This document shows, one piece after another, positions 41,474 to 52,962 of a DNA stretch of 64,000 bases. The stretch comes from Blastocladiella emersonii ATCC 22665 (lineage: Eukaryota; Blastocladiomycota; Blastocladiomycetes; Blastocladiales; Blastocladiaceae). The position numbers and the translations under genes were made by a program. The stretch spans positions 1,488,001 to 1,552,000 of the forward strand of contig JANHCV010000003.1 of assembly GCA_025594325.1 (NCBI GenBank), written 5' to 3'. The notes beneath the pieces were generated by a model, which saw only the letters and a program-made list of their open reading frames with translations, was not told the origin of the DNA and ran no database searches. Positions within the stretch are counted from its first letter, which is position 1; the number at the start of each line of letters is the position of its first letter.

Positions 41474-44400
41474 CTAGCGGTAGTACGACTGTCGCTGCTG
41501 GTCCTGGTATCCGCCGTTGTACGGCTGCGGCGGTTGCTGCTGCTGCTGCTGCTGGTACGGGTTCTGGCCGTATGCCGCTTGTCCGTACTGGCCGGACGAG
41601 GACGCGCCGCCCGCGCCGCTGCCGTAGCCGCCGTTGTACCCGCCGCCGTAGCTGGACGAGGCACCGCCGTAGCCCGAGGACGCGCCGCCGTAGCCTGCGC
41701 TGCCGTAACCCGACGAGGACGTTCCGCCGTAACCCGATGACGACGCGCCGCCGTAGCCCGACGAGGACGCGCCACCGTAACCCGATGACGAAGCGCCGTA
41801 GCCCGAGGACGAGGCGCCGCCGTACGCGCCGTACGCCGACTGCGACGACTGCTGGCGCGCGGCCGCGGCGGCCTGCTGTGGCGGGTACTGCTGCTGCTGC
41901 TGCTGGGCGTAGGCGGCGCTGCTCGCCGAGGCGCCGGTGGGCTGGCTCGAGAGGCCGTTCTTGAAGGCGTTGATGACCTGCTCGACGGTCGTGTACTCGC
42001 GGTCGAGGAACATGAACCCCTGCGGGACGATCTTGAACCCGGTCTCGTGCGGGCGGCCGAGCTGGCGCAGGTACAGGAGGAAGAAGTAGCCGGGGAACTG
42101 CGGGTTGGGCCCGATGCCGTAGGCGACGACGCCCGGGTACGTCTTGATGTCGCGCGTGAGCTTGTGCTCGAGGTCGTCGCGCACGCCGGGCACGTACTTG
42201 CGGTGCTTGGTCACCTTCTCGACCTGCGCGCTGCACGCCTCGACGTACCGGAACAGGATCTCGTCGAGGTCGTGGTACGTGGGCTCGGTGCGCGACCGCC
42301 CGGTCCCGAGCTTGACGTTGCTGATCGAGTACTGCTTGGACTCGGGGCTGTACACCACGTCGAGGTGCTGGATGATGCCGCGCACCACGACCCACGAGAT
42401 GGCCACGTGGTTCTCGCCCGCCGAGCTGGGCCGGATCACCGCCTCGCCCGTGCGCTTGTCCTCGAGGAACTTGGCCGCCTGCGCCGCGTTGAACGGCCGG
42501 AACAGCGGGTGTTTGACGGCCGCGCCCATGGCAGCGCCCGCGTCGGCCGCGGCCGCTGCCGCGCTACCCGTCCCGGACACGACGCCGCCCGAGTACAGCG
42601 CGCGGACGCGCTCGCGCTCGCGCCGCTTCTCCTCCTCCTGGCGCCACTTGGCCGAGTCAAAGTACGAGTCGTTGCCGCGCGTCGCCGCCTCGGCCTCGGC
42701 GTGCTTGACGTCGTGCTCGAGGAGCGACAGCGACACGTTCATGCGGGTCCAGTCGAGCTCGAGGACCACGCCCTTGACGACGTCGCCCTGGCGCACCACC
42801 GTGGTGAAGTCGCGGTCGGCGCTGACGTTGCGCGGCCACACGATCGCGTCCATGCCGTTGTCGAGGTTGACGCGGACGAGCTTCTCGAGGACGATCCCGA
42901 CGGTGCCCGACACGACGGTGCCGGCCTCGAGCGGGCCGCCGAGCACGGCCTCGAGCGTCTCCTCGTTGGACAGCGGCGCGGGCTCGGGCCGCAGCTCGCC
43001 GTACGGCCGCTTGAGCTCCTGCTTGATGGACTCGAGCGCGAGCCGCTTGCGGACACGCGCCGACGCCTCGATGACCTTGCCGTAGTCCTCGAGCGACAGG
43101 TCGTCGAGGGCGGCCTCGCGGCGCGACCGCCACAGCTCGACGATGGCGCGCGACGGGAACGAGGCGTCCTCCTCGACCTCGTGCATGTCGAGCGCGTCCT
43201 GGGCCATCTTGCGCGCGAGCTTGTAGTCCTCGTTGTGGATGCGCGTGTCGTCGAGCGGGTCGTACCCGGACTCGTTGACGTAGCCCTCGGGGATGCGGAT
43301 GAACGACGCGCAGTTGAGGAAGACTCGCCGCGCCATGAGCTGCTTGGTGATGAGCACGTCGCGGCCCGTGACGCCGCGCGACCGCGCCTGCAGCTTGGGC
43401 AGGATCCCGACCACCTTGCGCGGGCCGAGCCCGCTAACAAACTGCAGCGTGCGTGCGAGGTGCGGGTGGTTGCGCGCCGCGTTGATGTCGGCGCCCGTCA
43501 TGGCCACGCTGCGCACCATGGCGCGCTCGAGGTGGTGCCGCAGCGCGTCCGTGGACACGAGCGACTGCAGCGGGTGCAGCGGCAGCGTCGTGACCGCGTC
43601 GGGGAACAGCGACGCGACGAGGTGCTGCGGGTCCTGGACCTGGCGCGCAACCCCGACGGCCTTGCGCAGCGGCGGCAGGAAATCGGGGAACTCGGCCACG
43701 GCCGCCTCGCACTCGACGAACCGCGTCGCGAGCGTGTCGGGGACGACCTGCACGGGGACCTGGTGCCGCTCGGCGTGCTGGCGCACCTCCTGGATGAGGC
43801 GGAACGACGCCATGCTGGACGAGGCTTCGACGGCGATCACGTCGGGGTCCATGCGCTGCATCATGGCGTCGAAGTCGCGCAGCTCGAACGAGTCGGAGAA
43901 GTAGTCGGCGCACTTGCCGAACCCGTCGGCGAGCGCGCCAAACACGACCCACTCGCGGTCCTTGCGGATCATGGTGAGGGCGAGGACGCGGGCAAACTCG
44001 TTGGACGCGAAGTGCTTGTTGCTGTCGCGGCGCGACCGCGCGGACCGCGACACGGGGTACGGCGCCACGTTGACGAGCTTGAACAGCGCGTTCTGCGCCG
44101 CCTCGAGCACGCGCCGGTGCGCCGTGGCGACGAGCCCGTCGCGGACAGACTGCGTCGTCGACGCGACGAGCATCGAGTCGGCCGTGTCCAGAATCTCGTT
44201 GCGCAGCACGTCCCACTCGTTGCCGGTGGCGATGTGCCACATGGAGTTGAGCGTCGACAGGGACGCCTGGCGGTTCTCAAAGTACAGGTCGAGCTTGACG
44301 AACCCCTGGCGCTCGGCCTCGGCCATGGCGAGGAACGAGGCGTCGCGGGCAACCTCGCGCAGGGGCTTGGCGGTCACGTACTTGAACTTGAAGTACGGGT

Positions 44401-46178
44401 GGCCGGGGACGAGGGCGGCGACGCCGAGGTCGGTGGGCGTGACGTTGAGGTACCCGCGCTCGCGCAGCTCGGTGCGGTAGCGGCGGCGCAGCTGCGGCGA
44501 GTAGAAGAGCCTGCTGGCGAGGTACTTGACGAGGGCGGCGCGGAACTTGGCGCTGTCGACGCCGGGCACCGAGATGGCGGCCAGGTCGTACTCGAGCGAC
44601 GAGCCGGGCGACTGCGGGTAGTTGACGCGGCTGTTGGCGCGCAGGTTCTCGATGAACTGGCGCGTCGTGAGGCAGAAGGACTGGATGAAGTTCTGGACCT
44701 CGGTCGTCTCGAACACGGCATTGTCGTGGCCGCGCAGCGGCGCCTTGTAGCCCTTGCGGCGCTCGGCGCGGGCCGCCTTGGCGATGACGGTCGCGTGCGT
44801 GAAGTCAATGTAGTCGGCGAGGTCCTTGAGCCCCTCCATGTCGTCGATGTCGTACACGAACTCGTACACGTCGTGGTCCTCGACGCCGTAGCGCTCGAAC
44901 TTGGCGAGGGTGGCCTTGCGCTGGAGGAAGAAGCTGTTGTACTTGGTGTCCTCGTCGGCGATGAGCCACAGCTCGTGCTCCTCGAGCGCGGGCGCCCAGT
45001 AGTCGCGGCGGTGGCGCTGGATGAAGGGGACCTCGAGGTAGTCCTCGCGCAGGAACTTGAGCACGGCCTGGATCGCCTCCAGGAGCTGCGGGTCGGTCTC
45101 ATTCAACGTCAACAGCGACGACGACGAGGAACCGGACCCGTACGCGTAGCTGTTGCTGCTGCTGCCCGAGTAGCCGTCGGCGCCGCGGCGCGTGGCGCGC
45201 TCCATGCACAGGACGCGGGCGCACCGGTTGGTCGACTCGCGGAGCTCCGAGTCCTCGAAGCGCGCCACGCCGGCGGCCTGCATGCGCTCGGGGATGTCGG
45301 TGACGCGGATCTCCTCGTCCTTTTCCGTGAGCATGCGGGCGGCGACCTCGCTCGGCTCGAACACCTCGGTGAGCTTGACCTCGGTCGACTCGCGCGCGCC
45401 GTAGCCGTCGTCGTCGTCCTCGGTGATGCCGAAGGCGGCACGCGCCGCGTCCTGCTCCTGCAGCTCGAGCGCCCACGCGTACTCGGAGCCGTCGCCGAAG
45501 ATCTGGTGCATGTCGTCGAGCGCTCTACGAGGGGAGGGCGGGTGAGATTCTGCTGCGCGTCTGTCACAGGGCCGAAAACCAAAGTGACGCGTACTCCTCG
45601 GTGATGCCCTGGTCAAGGCCGTACATGCGCCCGCGGTTGCGGTCGCGGACCTGGGCCTTGCGGTAAGCCTCCTCCTCCTCGGGGACCTCGTCGTCGACGA
45701 TGAAGTCGTCCTCGATGAGGTCCTGGTCCTCGGGGTCGGGGTCGTCGAAGATCTTGGACAGGTCCGTGGCCTTGCGTCCGGGGCGGTCGTCCTCCTCGCG
45801 GTCCTTCTTCTTCTTGATGCGTTTGAAGGAGCGGGCCGACTTGACGCGCATGCCCGTGTTCTCCTCGACGAGCTCGAGGTCGTCGTCGTCGAGCTCCTCG
45901 TCGACGTGGTGCTTGCGGCGCTTGCGCGACCGGCGGCGCGCGGCCGCCATGCTGCCCGGGTGCACGTCGTCGCCGTCCTCGTCGTCCTCGTCGTCGTCGG
46001 CCAGGAACCGCCGGTCCTCCTCGGTCATCTCGTCAATCCCCTCGGGCTCCTCCTCCGAGTCCTCCATGTCGACGTCGCGCAGCGGCTCGCCGTCGTCGTC
46101 GTCCTCGCCCGCCTCGGCGTCGAGGAAGGCGCCCGCGTCGCGCCGCGGTGGTGGGTAGTCGCGCTCCTCGTCAGACAT
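41474..46178 (-). CDS. SPT6: Transcription elongation factor and histone chaperone Spt6
   Basis: Two exons (46178-45595, 45524-41474; 70-nt intron) encode 1544 residues. Domains: a very acidic N-terminus (about 1-190), an RMYGLDQGITEEALDD helix, the helix-turn-helix/death-like core, a YqgF-type RNase-H-like fold around MDPDVIAVEASSS, the helix-hairpin-helix (FVSGLGPRKVVGIL), an S1 domain (about 1060-1120, GTVVSGTVGIVLEKLVRVNL), and the tandem SH2 module (about 1195-1400, HPLFRPFNA and EAVIRPSS then HVAISWVV). Spt6 travels with RNA polymerase II, reassembles nucleosomes and binds the phosphorylated Rpb1 linker through the tandem SH2. The last 140 residues are an unusual Gly/Tyr/Ser/Gln-rich repeat tail. 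Same strand as BRN1, which lies upstream. Confidence 0.96.
41575..41840 (-). repeat. Tandem GYGGASSS repeats in the Spt6 C-terminus
   Basis: About eight imperfect units of SGYGGASS type, followed by GQYGQAAYGQNPY and a Gln run. The DNA repeats with a period of about 24-27 bases. Confidence 0.85.
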
Positions 46179-46546
46179 GCTGGTGGTGGTGTGACGGGCT
46201 GCAGAGAGTGTAGTGTCGGTCGCGGGGGTCGTGGAGCGGTGGTATCAGGTCGATAGCGGGCGCTCGGCCGCGGTGCAGGGAGTGCCGTTGCGCGGCGTGC
46301 GTTGCATAGGCGTTGCGCGTACGCTTGAGGAGGGAGAAAGGATCTCTCGCGGGCGGGGGCCCTGAGGCGACCGGCGGCCCGCGAGCGAGCGCGCAGCAAG
46401 GGCGCGAAGTGAAAGCCGGAACGATCAGCTGATGCGCCGCTCTAACCCATCACCGCCATTCGCGTACCGCGTCGATGCGTCGACGCCGGAGAATGAATGA
46501 TGTGAATGATAAATTAATTGTGTTAGAGTCCAGAACCAAGCATCCA
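46179..46546. other. Spt6 promoter region and BRN1 3' end
   Basis: 368 bases. It contains the palindrome ATCAGCTGAT at 46424-46433, about 250 bases upstream of the SPT6 start, and an AT-rich stretch next to the BRN1 stop. No gene. Confidence 0.5.
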
Positions 46547-49500
46547 TCAAGCGTCAGATCCCGGGCGGACCACGATCTCGTCCATGCCGCGGGCCTCGAG
46601 GTGCAGGTTCTTCTCGTTGGCGAGGTGCAGCAGGCAGATGAAGCAGAACGGCACCGAGATGTCCTTGATCTGGTCCGCCGTGTAGTCCTCGCCGAGCGCC
46701 GTCACCAGCGTCTTGAAGTCGAGCGTCTCGTCTCGCGCCGCACCACCGCCGCCGCTCCCGCTCGAGCCCGCCGCGCCGTCCGTGTCCATGGCGTCCGGGT
46801 CCTGCTGTTGCTGTTGCTGCTGCTGGTGCGCCGCGAGCTGGCGGAGCCGCGGGTCGACGGCGGGCCCGACCGTGGACCGCCGGATCTTGCGCCAGATGTT
46901 CTCCTTGAGCCGCTTGACGTCGACGCGCTTGGACCGCCGCGCAAAGTTGAGCGCCATGCGCGACCGCCGGAACAGCGAGCCCTGCGACCCGCCGACGGCG
47001 CCTTTGCCGTACATGCCGCCGGCGCGCGCGAGCCGCGGGTCGGGGACCACCGAGATGGCGCCGGCGGGAGCAGGCCCGCCCAGCGCCGCGGGCGCGTTGA
47101 CGACCGCGAGCTCGTACGGGTTGGCCGGGCCGGGTGGCGGCAGCGCGGGAGCGCCGCTGGGTGCGAGCTCGGTCGCCGCCGAAACGTTCTCGGGCTCGGC
47201 GGGGTTCGGTGCCGCGCCGCTGTCGGTTTGCTGCGTCGGGTGGTCGAGGCTCATCATCATCATGGTGTCCTCGTCGTCGTCGTGCGCGTCGCCGTGGTCC
47301 ATCATGGGCGTGAAAATATCGTCGCCGTGGTCGAGCATCGGCGTGAAGATATCGTCGTCGACGTCGATCACGGGCGCCTCGAACGCCCAGTCGGTCTCGG
47401 CTGCCTGGTCGTCGGCCGCCGCGTTGCCGCCCGCGCCCACGAGCATGACCTCGTCATCATCCTCGTCGTCGCGCCGGTCATCGACTGGCGCGCCGACGCG
47501 CTCGAGGATCGGGCCGACGCCGTTCTCGAGGAACGCATCAGGCATCTCGGCCTCGCCCGCGGTCCGCGCGGCCACCTCGGCGCGCATCGCCGCCACGGCC
47601 TCGGACGGCGCCGGCATGTCGATGGGCTTGTCGACGCCCATGGGCAGCCCGGCGGCCGCGTTGCGGAGCGCGGCGCGCGTGAGCTGGAACGACGGCTTGA
47701 GGAACAGCGTGGCGAGGGATGCCGGGTCGAACGGCATGTGCGTGACCGTGATCTGGTGCCGTGCGCCGGCTGCGGGCTCGGTCGCGGCACCCGTCGACGT
47801 GGCCGAGGCGCCGGCGCCCGCGAGATCGTTGGCGCCCGCGTTACCGGTCCCCGCGGCCCCGCGCGTCGTCTTGGGCAGGTTGATGGCGGCGCTGCCGCGC
47901 GCAAAGACTTCGTTGATGTCGATGGCGTCGGGCGACGCGAAATCGATGTAGAAGGGCTCCTTGCGCTGGCGCGGGGTGCGGGCCGCGAGCGCGCGCGAGG
48001 CTGCGAGGCGTTTCTGGAACGGCACGAACACGCCCGACGCGCGCGGCAGTGGCAGGAGGAGGAACTGGTCATTGGGCTCCTCGCCCTCCTCGGCGACCGC
48101 CACCGCGGAGGCAGTAGCAGCGGCGGCAGCAGCGGCCGCGGCGCTCCGAGTCCTGGCTGGAGCAGCGGGGGCACGCGCCTGCTGCGCACCGGTCGCCGTC
48201 TCAGGCATCGGGAACCCGCGTGCGACCGCGTCGTGGCCGAACCCGAACCCGCCCGCAGCGTCGCCGCCGGCGCCGCCGGCGCCGCCCGCGCCGTAGTCGA
48301 AGCCCATGTGGTGGTCCTCGGGCAGCAGGATGCCGGGGAGCCCGCGGTCCATGTCGTCGTCGACGTCGTCCTCGTCGTAGTCGATGAACTGGTGCTCGTT
48401 GTAGTCGTCGACCATGGTGGACGGGATCTCGAGCGGCACGTAGTCCTCGAGCATCTCGAGCTGCGCCGTGCTGGCGACGCGGACCTGCTCCTCCTCGGGC
48501 AGCTGCTCGTCCTCGGGCTCGGGCTCGGGCTCGAAATCGAGCTCGATTATGCCGCCCGCGCCGGTCGCGGCGGCGCTGTCGGTAGTGTTGCTGCCGCCAG
48601 CTGTCTGCCCGATCAGGTCGAGCTGCAGCGCCTGCGTCAGGGTCTCGACGCCGGCCATGTCCGGGGTGAAGACAAAGTTGTCGAGCGTCGGGCACAGCGT
48701 CTTGGTGGTGAGATCGGCTGCGAGCAGGTGCTGCACGGCGCCACCGAACACGGCGAGATCGATGGTATCGTCCTCGGGCAGGGGCGCGTCCACGTCCATG
48801 GCGTCCGGCGCCGCACCCGCAGCGGCAGCGGCGGCAGCGGCAGCGGGCTCGTCCTCCTCGCCGGCGTACAGGGCGTCGCTGGCGTCGAAGATGATGCGGC
48901 CAAAGTTATCGACGCCGAGGCGGTTGACGAGGAGGGACTGAGCGCCGCCCTCGTCGAACTCGGCGCACGTTTTGCGGAACAGCGGGTCGACCATGAACTC
49001 GACGTCGTACTTTTTGGTCGTGATGGGTCCGAAATCCTTCTCGAGGGTCTTGCCGTGGGCCTTGCGTGCGCGGCGGCGCTTCTCGGCCTGCTGCTGCTGC
49101 TGGGCAAGGCGCTGGGCCTGGGCAGCCTCGTCGTCGTCGTCGCCGTCCTCGCCCGGATCGGCGAGCCGCGACGTCTGCTTGGCGTCGTTGAGCCCGCTGA
49201 CCAGCTGCTCGGTCTCGGTCGCCACGGCGTCGACGCGCGTCGAGTAGATCTTGACGCACCCGTCCAGCGTGCACGACGCCTTCTGGAAGTTGATGGACCC
49301 GCCCTCCTTGAGGATCCCCATGTCGGCAAAGTAGTCGATGAGGCCCAGGTTCCACGAGTTGGACGCGTTAATTTTCTACACCCCCGCCTCGGCGGCACGG
49401 TGAGCAACCCGGTTCGCCCCCGTCGAGAGCCGCCAGAGCGTACGTTGTCGGCAGCGAGCTTCATCCACTGCTCGTAGGCGGCCGAGATCTCCTCGGGCGT

Positions 49501-49731
49501 GCGGCCGACGGTCGCGGTGGCCACGGCGGCCGAGACGCGGACCAGCGGCTCCGTGGTGCGCGGCGTGACGCGGCGGATCGACCGGCGGCGGTGCGCGAGC
49601 GACGCGGCCGCGGTGCTGCTGCCCGGGACGCCCGGCGGGGTTACGGCGGCTGCGTCGCCGGGTCGGCGAGGAGTCGCGGCGGGCGGCCGCATCCCGCCGG
49701 CGGACCCGTTGGCGGGTCGGCTCGATGACAT
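46547..49731 (-). CDS. BRN1: Condensin subunit 2, kleisin CAP-H / Brn1
   Basis: Two exons (49731-49444, 49375-46547; 68-nt intron) give 1038 residues, longer than the 700-800 usual for the family because of Ala/Asp/Glu-rich disordered inserts. The N-terminal kleisin helix is split by the intron and reads KLAADNKINASNSWNLGLID after joining; then FQKASCTLDGCVKIYSTRVD, NRLGVDNFGRIIFDAS, the central acidic HEAT-binding linkers, FARRSKRVDVKRLKENIW, and a C-terminal winged helix (VPFCFICLLHLANEKNLHLE). It closes the Smc2-Smc4 ring of condensin for mitotic chromosome compaction. Divergent from the telobox Myb gene, 213 bases apart. Confidence 0.94.
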
Positions 49732-49944
49732 GGGTTACGTTGCGTGTAGTGTGGATTGTTGGTGCAGTGCGTCGTCGTTCCGTGAGGGAGAGGGTGATCG
49801 GCGCGACCGCGGAGCCGGTGGGACGACGAAGGCGGCGGGGCGCTCCAGCCTCGCGCGCGACGACCATCTGCGCTCCCGCTCCTGTGCCACGGCAACGATG
49901 GAGCCCTGTTGATGTAGACCAGGAGACGCAGATGGAGTGAGCTT

Positions 49945-51189
49945 ATGCAACGAACGGCAACCATGGAGCACCAATCCCTGCCGTCGTCCTCGGCGGGCGA
50001 CACCTCGCTCGGCTCGCCGAGCCCGTCGCCCTCGCTCAACGACGAGGCTGCTGCCTCAGCGGGAAGCCGCAAGATTCTATGGACCGAGGCCGAGACCGCT
50101 GCTCTCGCGCGTGGCGTTGCGCGGGTACGCCTTCATCCTCGCCTCGCCCCTCCCCTCCCACCGCGCGCTTACCGCCCACTGTAGCACGGCGTGGGCCGAT
50201 GGAAACAGATCCTGCGCGACGCGGACGTGTCGCGGGACCTGCACCCGTCGCGGACCGTCGTCGCCCTAAAGGACCGGTATCGCATGGTGTGGGGTCCGCG
50301 GTCCAAGCAGGCCGTGGCCGCGGGGCCCCCGAAGCCGCGCCGGCGCCCGCGCACGGCGTGGACCGAGGCCGAGGACGCCGAGATGCTGCGACTGTACGCG
50401 CTGCTCGGCCCGCACTGGACCGCCATCTCCAAACGCAGCACGCTGCTGACGCGTAACGAACGGTCCGGGACCGACGTGCGTGACCGGATGCGCAATCGGT
50501 ACAAGGACCGGCTCGGCGCTGCGGCGGCGGCGGGTGCGGGTGCGGCGGAGACGGGCGAGCAGGAGTCGGTTGCGCCGGTGGCGGTGCTCGAGACCGCGTG
50601 CGCTGTCCAGGGCTGCACCGGCGCTGCGCTCGCAGCCGAGCCGGCCGAGTTCCCGTGCAGCGTCGAGGGCTGCGATATCGCTCCACTTCCGGCTCCACCA
50701 GCGTCGGTCGTGGAGCCGGTGTGCAACGTACCCGGCTGCACCGACGCGACGGTGCCCGAGCCCCCGTTTACTCTGGAGGGATGCGGCGCCGCACCTCCCC
50801 CGTGCTGCGCGCAGGTTGGGCTAGATCCTCAGCAGTTCATGGCGGCGTCGGGTCCCTTCATCGCACCGCCGCCGTGGGGCCAGCTGCTCCCCGACTGCCC
50901 GGACTGCTTCCTCCCGCCGGCTCCCGATCCGCACGCGGTCGCGGCACCGCCATGCTGTCCGGCGGATAACCACGTCCCGCCGCCGTGCTGCCCCGATCCG
51001 ACTCTGCTGCTGCCGCTCACCTCGCCGACGGGCCACGCGCACGGGGGCGGGGGCGGCGGCGAAGTGTGCTGCACGGACCCGTTCTGCCGGTTCCTCGAGA
51101 TGCAGTGCCAGGTGTGCAATCCGCACGGGCGACGGACCGATGCGCCGACGACGATGACGATGATGATAGCAAACCCATTCCATTACTGA
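49945..51189 (+). CDS. Telobox-type double Myb protein with cysteine-repeat tail
   Basis: Two exons (49945-50124, 50185-51189; 60-nt intron) encode 394 residues. The first Myb/SANT repeat (about 45-100) reads ILWTEAETAALARGVARHGV then GRWKQIL and ends VALKDRYRMVW, close to the telobox helix (VDLKDKWRN) of TRF/TRB telomere binders. The second (about 117-175) reads RTAWTEAEDAEMLRLYALLG, PHWTAISK and RSGTDVRDRMRNRYKDR. The rest is Pro/Ala-rich with regular cysteine units: CAVQGC, CSVEGC, CNVPGC, LEGC, PPCC twice, VCCTDPFC. Telomeric or rDNA-type DNA binding is inferred from the telobox; the cysteine units could bind metal. A second ATG at 49963 is an alternative start. It ends 19 bases from the TMEM14 stop. 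Confidence 0.8.
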
Positions 51190-51208
51190 TATACACGGCG
51201 CGCAGCGA

Positions 51209-51587
51209 TTACACGCCGTAGGTCCACTCGTACCACTTCTTGCCGTAGTAGAGCGAGCCCGTGAGGCCCGACAGGCCGATGGCGACCGTGTGCGGCTTGC
51301 GGCCGCGCAGGGCCTTGGGGCCCATGGCGGCGGTCAGCACGAGCGAGGTGCCGAGGGCCAGCTCGGTGCCGTACGCCGCGTTGTTCTGCAGCAGGTAGCC
51401 CGAGTAGGCGTAGAGGGCGCCGAACGACAGGCCGGCGATGAGAGAGGCGCGCGAGCGCTGGCGAAGGTAGCCGACGGCGCCGCCGATCGAGCCTGAGCAG
51501 GGTACGGTCAGCGAGCGTGGGTGGGCCATGTCTGGGCGAGGCAGCCGTACAGAGGGCGGCCAGGGTGTAGGACGGGTGGTGCGACAT
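51209..51587 (-). CDS. TMEM14: TMEM14-family small membrane protein
   Basis: Two exons (51587-51551, 51492-51209; intron 51550-51493, with a CTGAC motif) give 106 residues, the family's usual size. It starts MSHHPSYTLAALCSIGGAVG, with the splice inside the first membrane helix. Glycine-rich hydrophobic helices follow: GYLRQRSRASLIAGLSFGAL, YSGYLLQ, ALGTSLVLTAAMG and TVAIGLSGLTGSLYYGKK. TMEM14 proteins are small four-helix membrane proteins. TMEM14C supports porphyrin transport in mitochondria of animals and the plant FAX relatives export fatty acids from plastids; the substrate here is unknown. The first exon was chosen because it restores the first helix in phase; the longer open frame upstream has no such support. 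Confidence 0.85.
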
Positions 51588-52962
51588 GTGGTTGATGCGT
51601 AGATTCGTTGCAGCGAGCCGTGTGCGAGGGGCGAGAGGAGAGAGAACGGGATCAACCTTGGAGCAGAAACGCGTCGTCGTCGAGGAGGGCGACAGGAGTG
51701 GCAGGACCCTGTGGCGGGCATCAGCTGATGCGTTCGAGGCGCGTGCTCGCACGCTTTTTGCGCTGCACCGTTGCGTTGCTCGATGCCGCGCGAACGCTCT
51801 CGCTCTCCCCTGCTACGAGTCGATGCTGACGAAACCGGGCCGCGCACGCCCCATCTCCACCCACGACTGCGACCACCACGCGCTACTGTTCGCTCCGGCC
51901 GTCTGACGCCCGACGATCCAGTGTCGCTGCAGCTGCCTGCGTCCTCGTTGCGCGCAGCGAGACCGCCCGTGCGGCAAGTAACAAGCACGGCATCTGTCTG
52001 CGCGAGATCCCGCCACCACCGACGGCTGCTGCTACCACGCTGTGCTGCCCGAGCACCCCCTGGGCATCGACTGCGTCTCGGTGACCTCAACGTCGGCGTG
52101 CGCCCCCCTCTCGAACGGCTGGCTGCACCGCCGTCACGTCCCCAACGCGCACGGCGACCTCGGCACCCCGGACCGCCGCCATCCGCTGCTGTCGCGCGTT
52201 CCTGCCCGTCATCACCCTGTACTACTCGACCACCCCGTGCACCTCGTCTCGGACGAACACGTACGTGTATTTCTTGCTCCTCGCCCTTCACGCGCGTCCG
52301 CGCACGCGTACAGCTTCTCTGGTAGTGCGCACCACCCGTCCTGCGCGCCGGGCGAACCGAGCCCACCGCTTCCCACACACGCTTCCCCTCGTCCACCCTC
52401 CCGTCCCGCTCCTCCCCTCCTCGCCCCTCCGCACCGTGCTCGCGACGTGGTCCGCCACTCGACCCAGCTCGCTGCAACTCGGCGACGACAACTCGATCGC
52501 CGCTGCACCATCTCAGTCTCGGCGCGCTCGACATCCGCCAACAACAACTCGAAACGCCGGCTCGCCGGCTCGCTCGACAACATCCCCAACCTCGCTCGCC
52601 GACCGGCTCGACAGCCACGACACTCCGACTTCGACCTCGGGCACGACGTGCGCTCCACCTTCATCTCGCACTTCTCTCTGCACTGTCACTCGACCGACTC
52701 TCGCTCGCTCGCCCGCTGTTGTCTGCATTCCCACTGCGTGCCGCGCCGCCTCGCTTCCCCTCTGCTCCCGCCGTGCGCGACCGACCGACCGACTGCACTC
52801 CCCTCCCTCCCCCCTCGTGCACAACACACATATACGACCCCTTACTCATACGCATAGCCTGCCACTATCTGCAATCGTGTATATCGCCTCTTAGTCGCTC
52901 GATAAGCTCTGCATCTGCCCTCCTCCTCGGCTGAACCGCATCCTCCCCCGACCACCACCACC
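51588..52962. other. Divergent intergenic region, TMEM14 and CDK12-like kinase
   Basis: About 1.4 kb. Open frames on both strands exist but are Arg/Pro/Ser-rich noise typical of GC-rich sequence. It holds the palindrome CATCAGCTGATG (51719-51730) 132 bases upstream of TMEM14, and a long pyrimidine-rich 5' leader region for the kinase. AT-rich words (ACACATATAC at about 52825, GTATATC at about 52879) may be promoter elements. Confidence 0.45.
51719..51730. promoter_or_regulatory. Palindrome CATCAGCTGATG
   Basis: Identical over 12 bases to 6375-6386; its inner 10 bases match 46424-46433. Upstream of TMEM14. Confidence 0.4.

Noticed and set aside
51209-52618. A 469-residue minus-strand protein extending TMEM14 upstream
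   Set aside because: The family is about 100 residues; the extension is Arg/Ser-rich noise, and a 58-nt intron restores the first membrane helix from an ATG at 51587.
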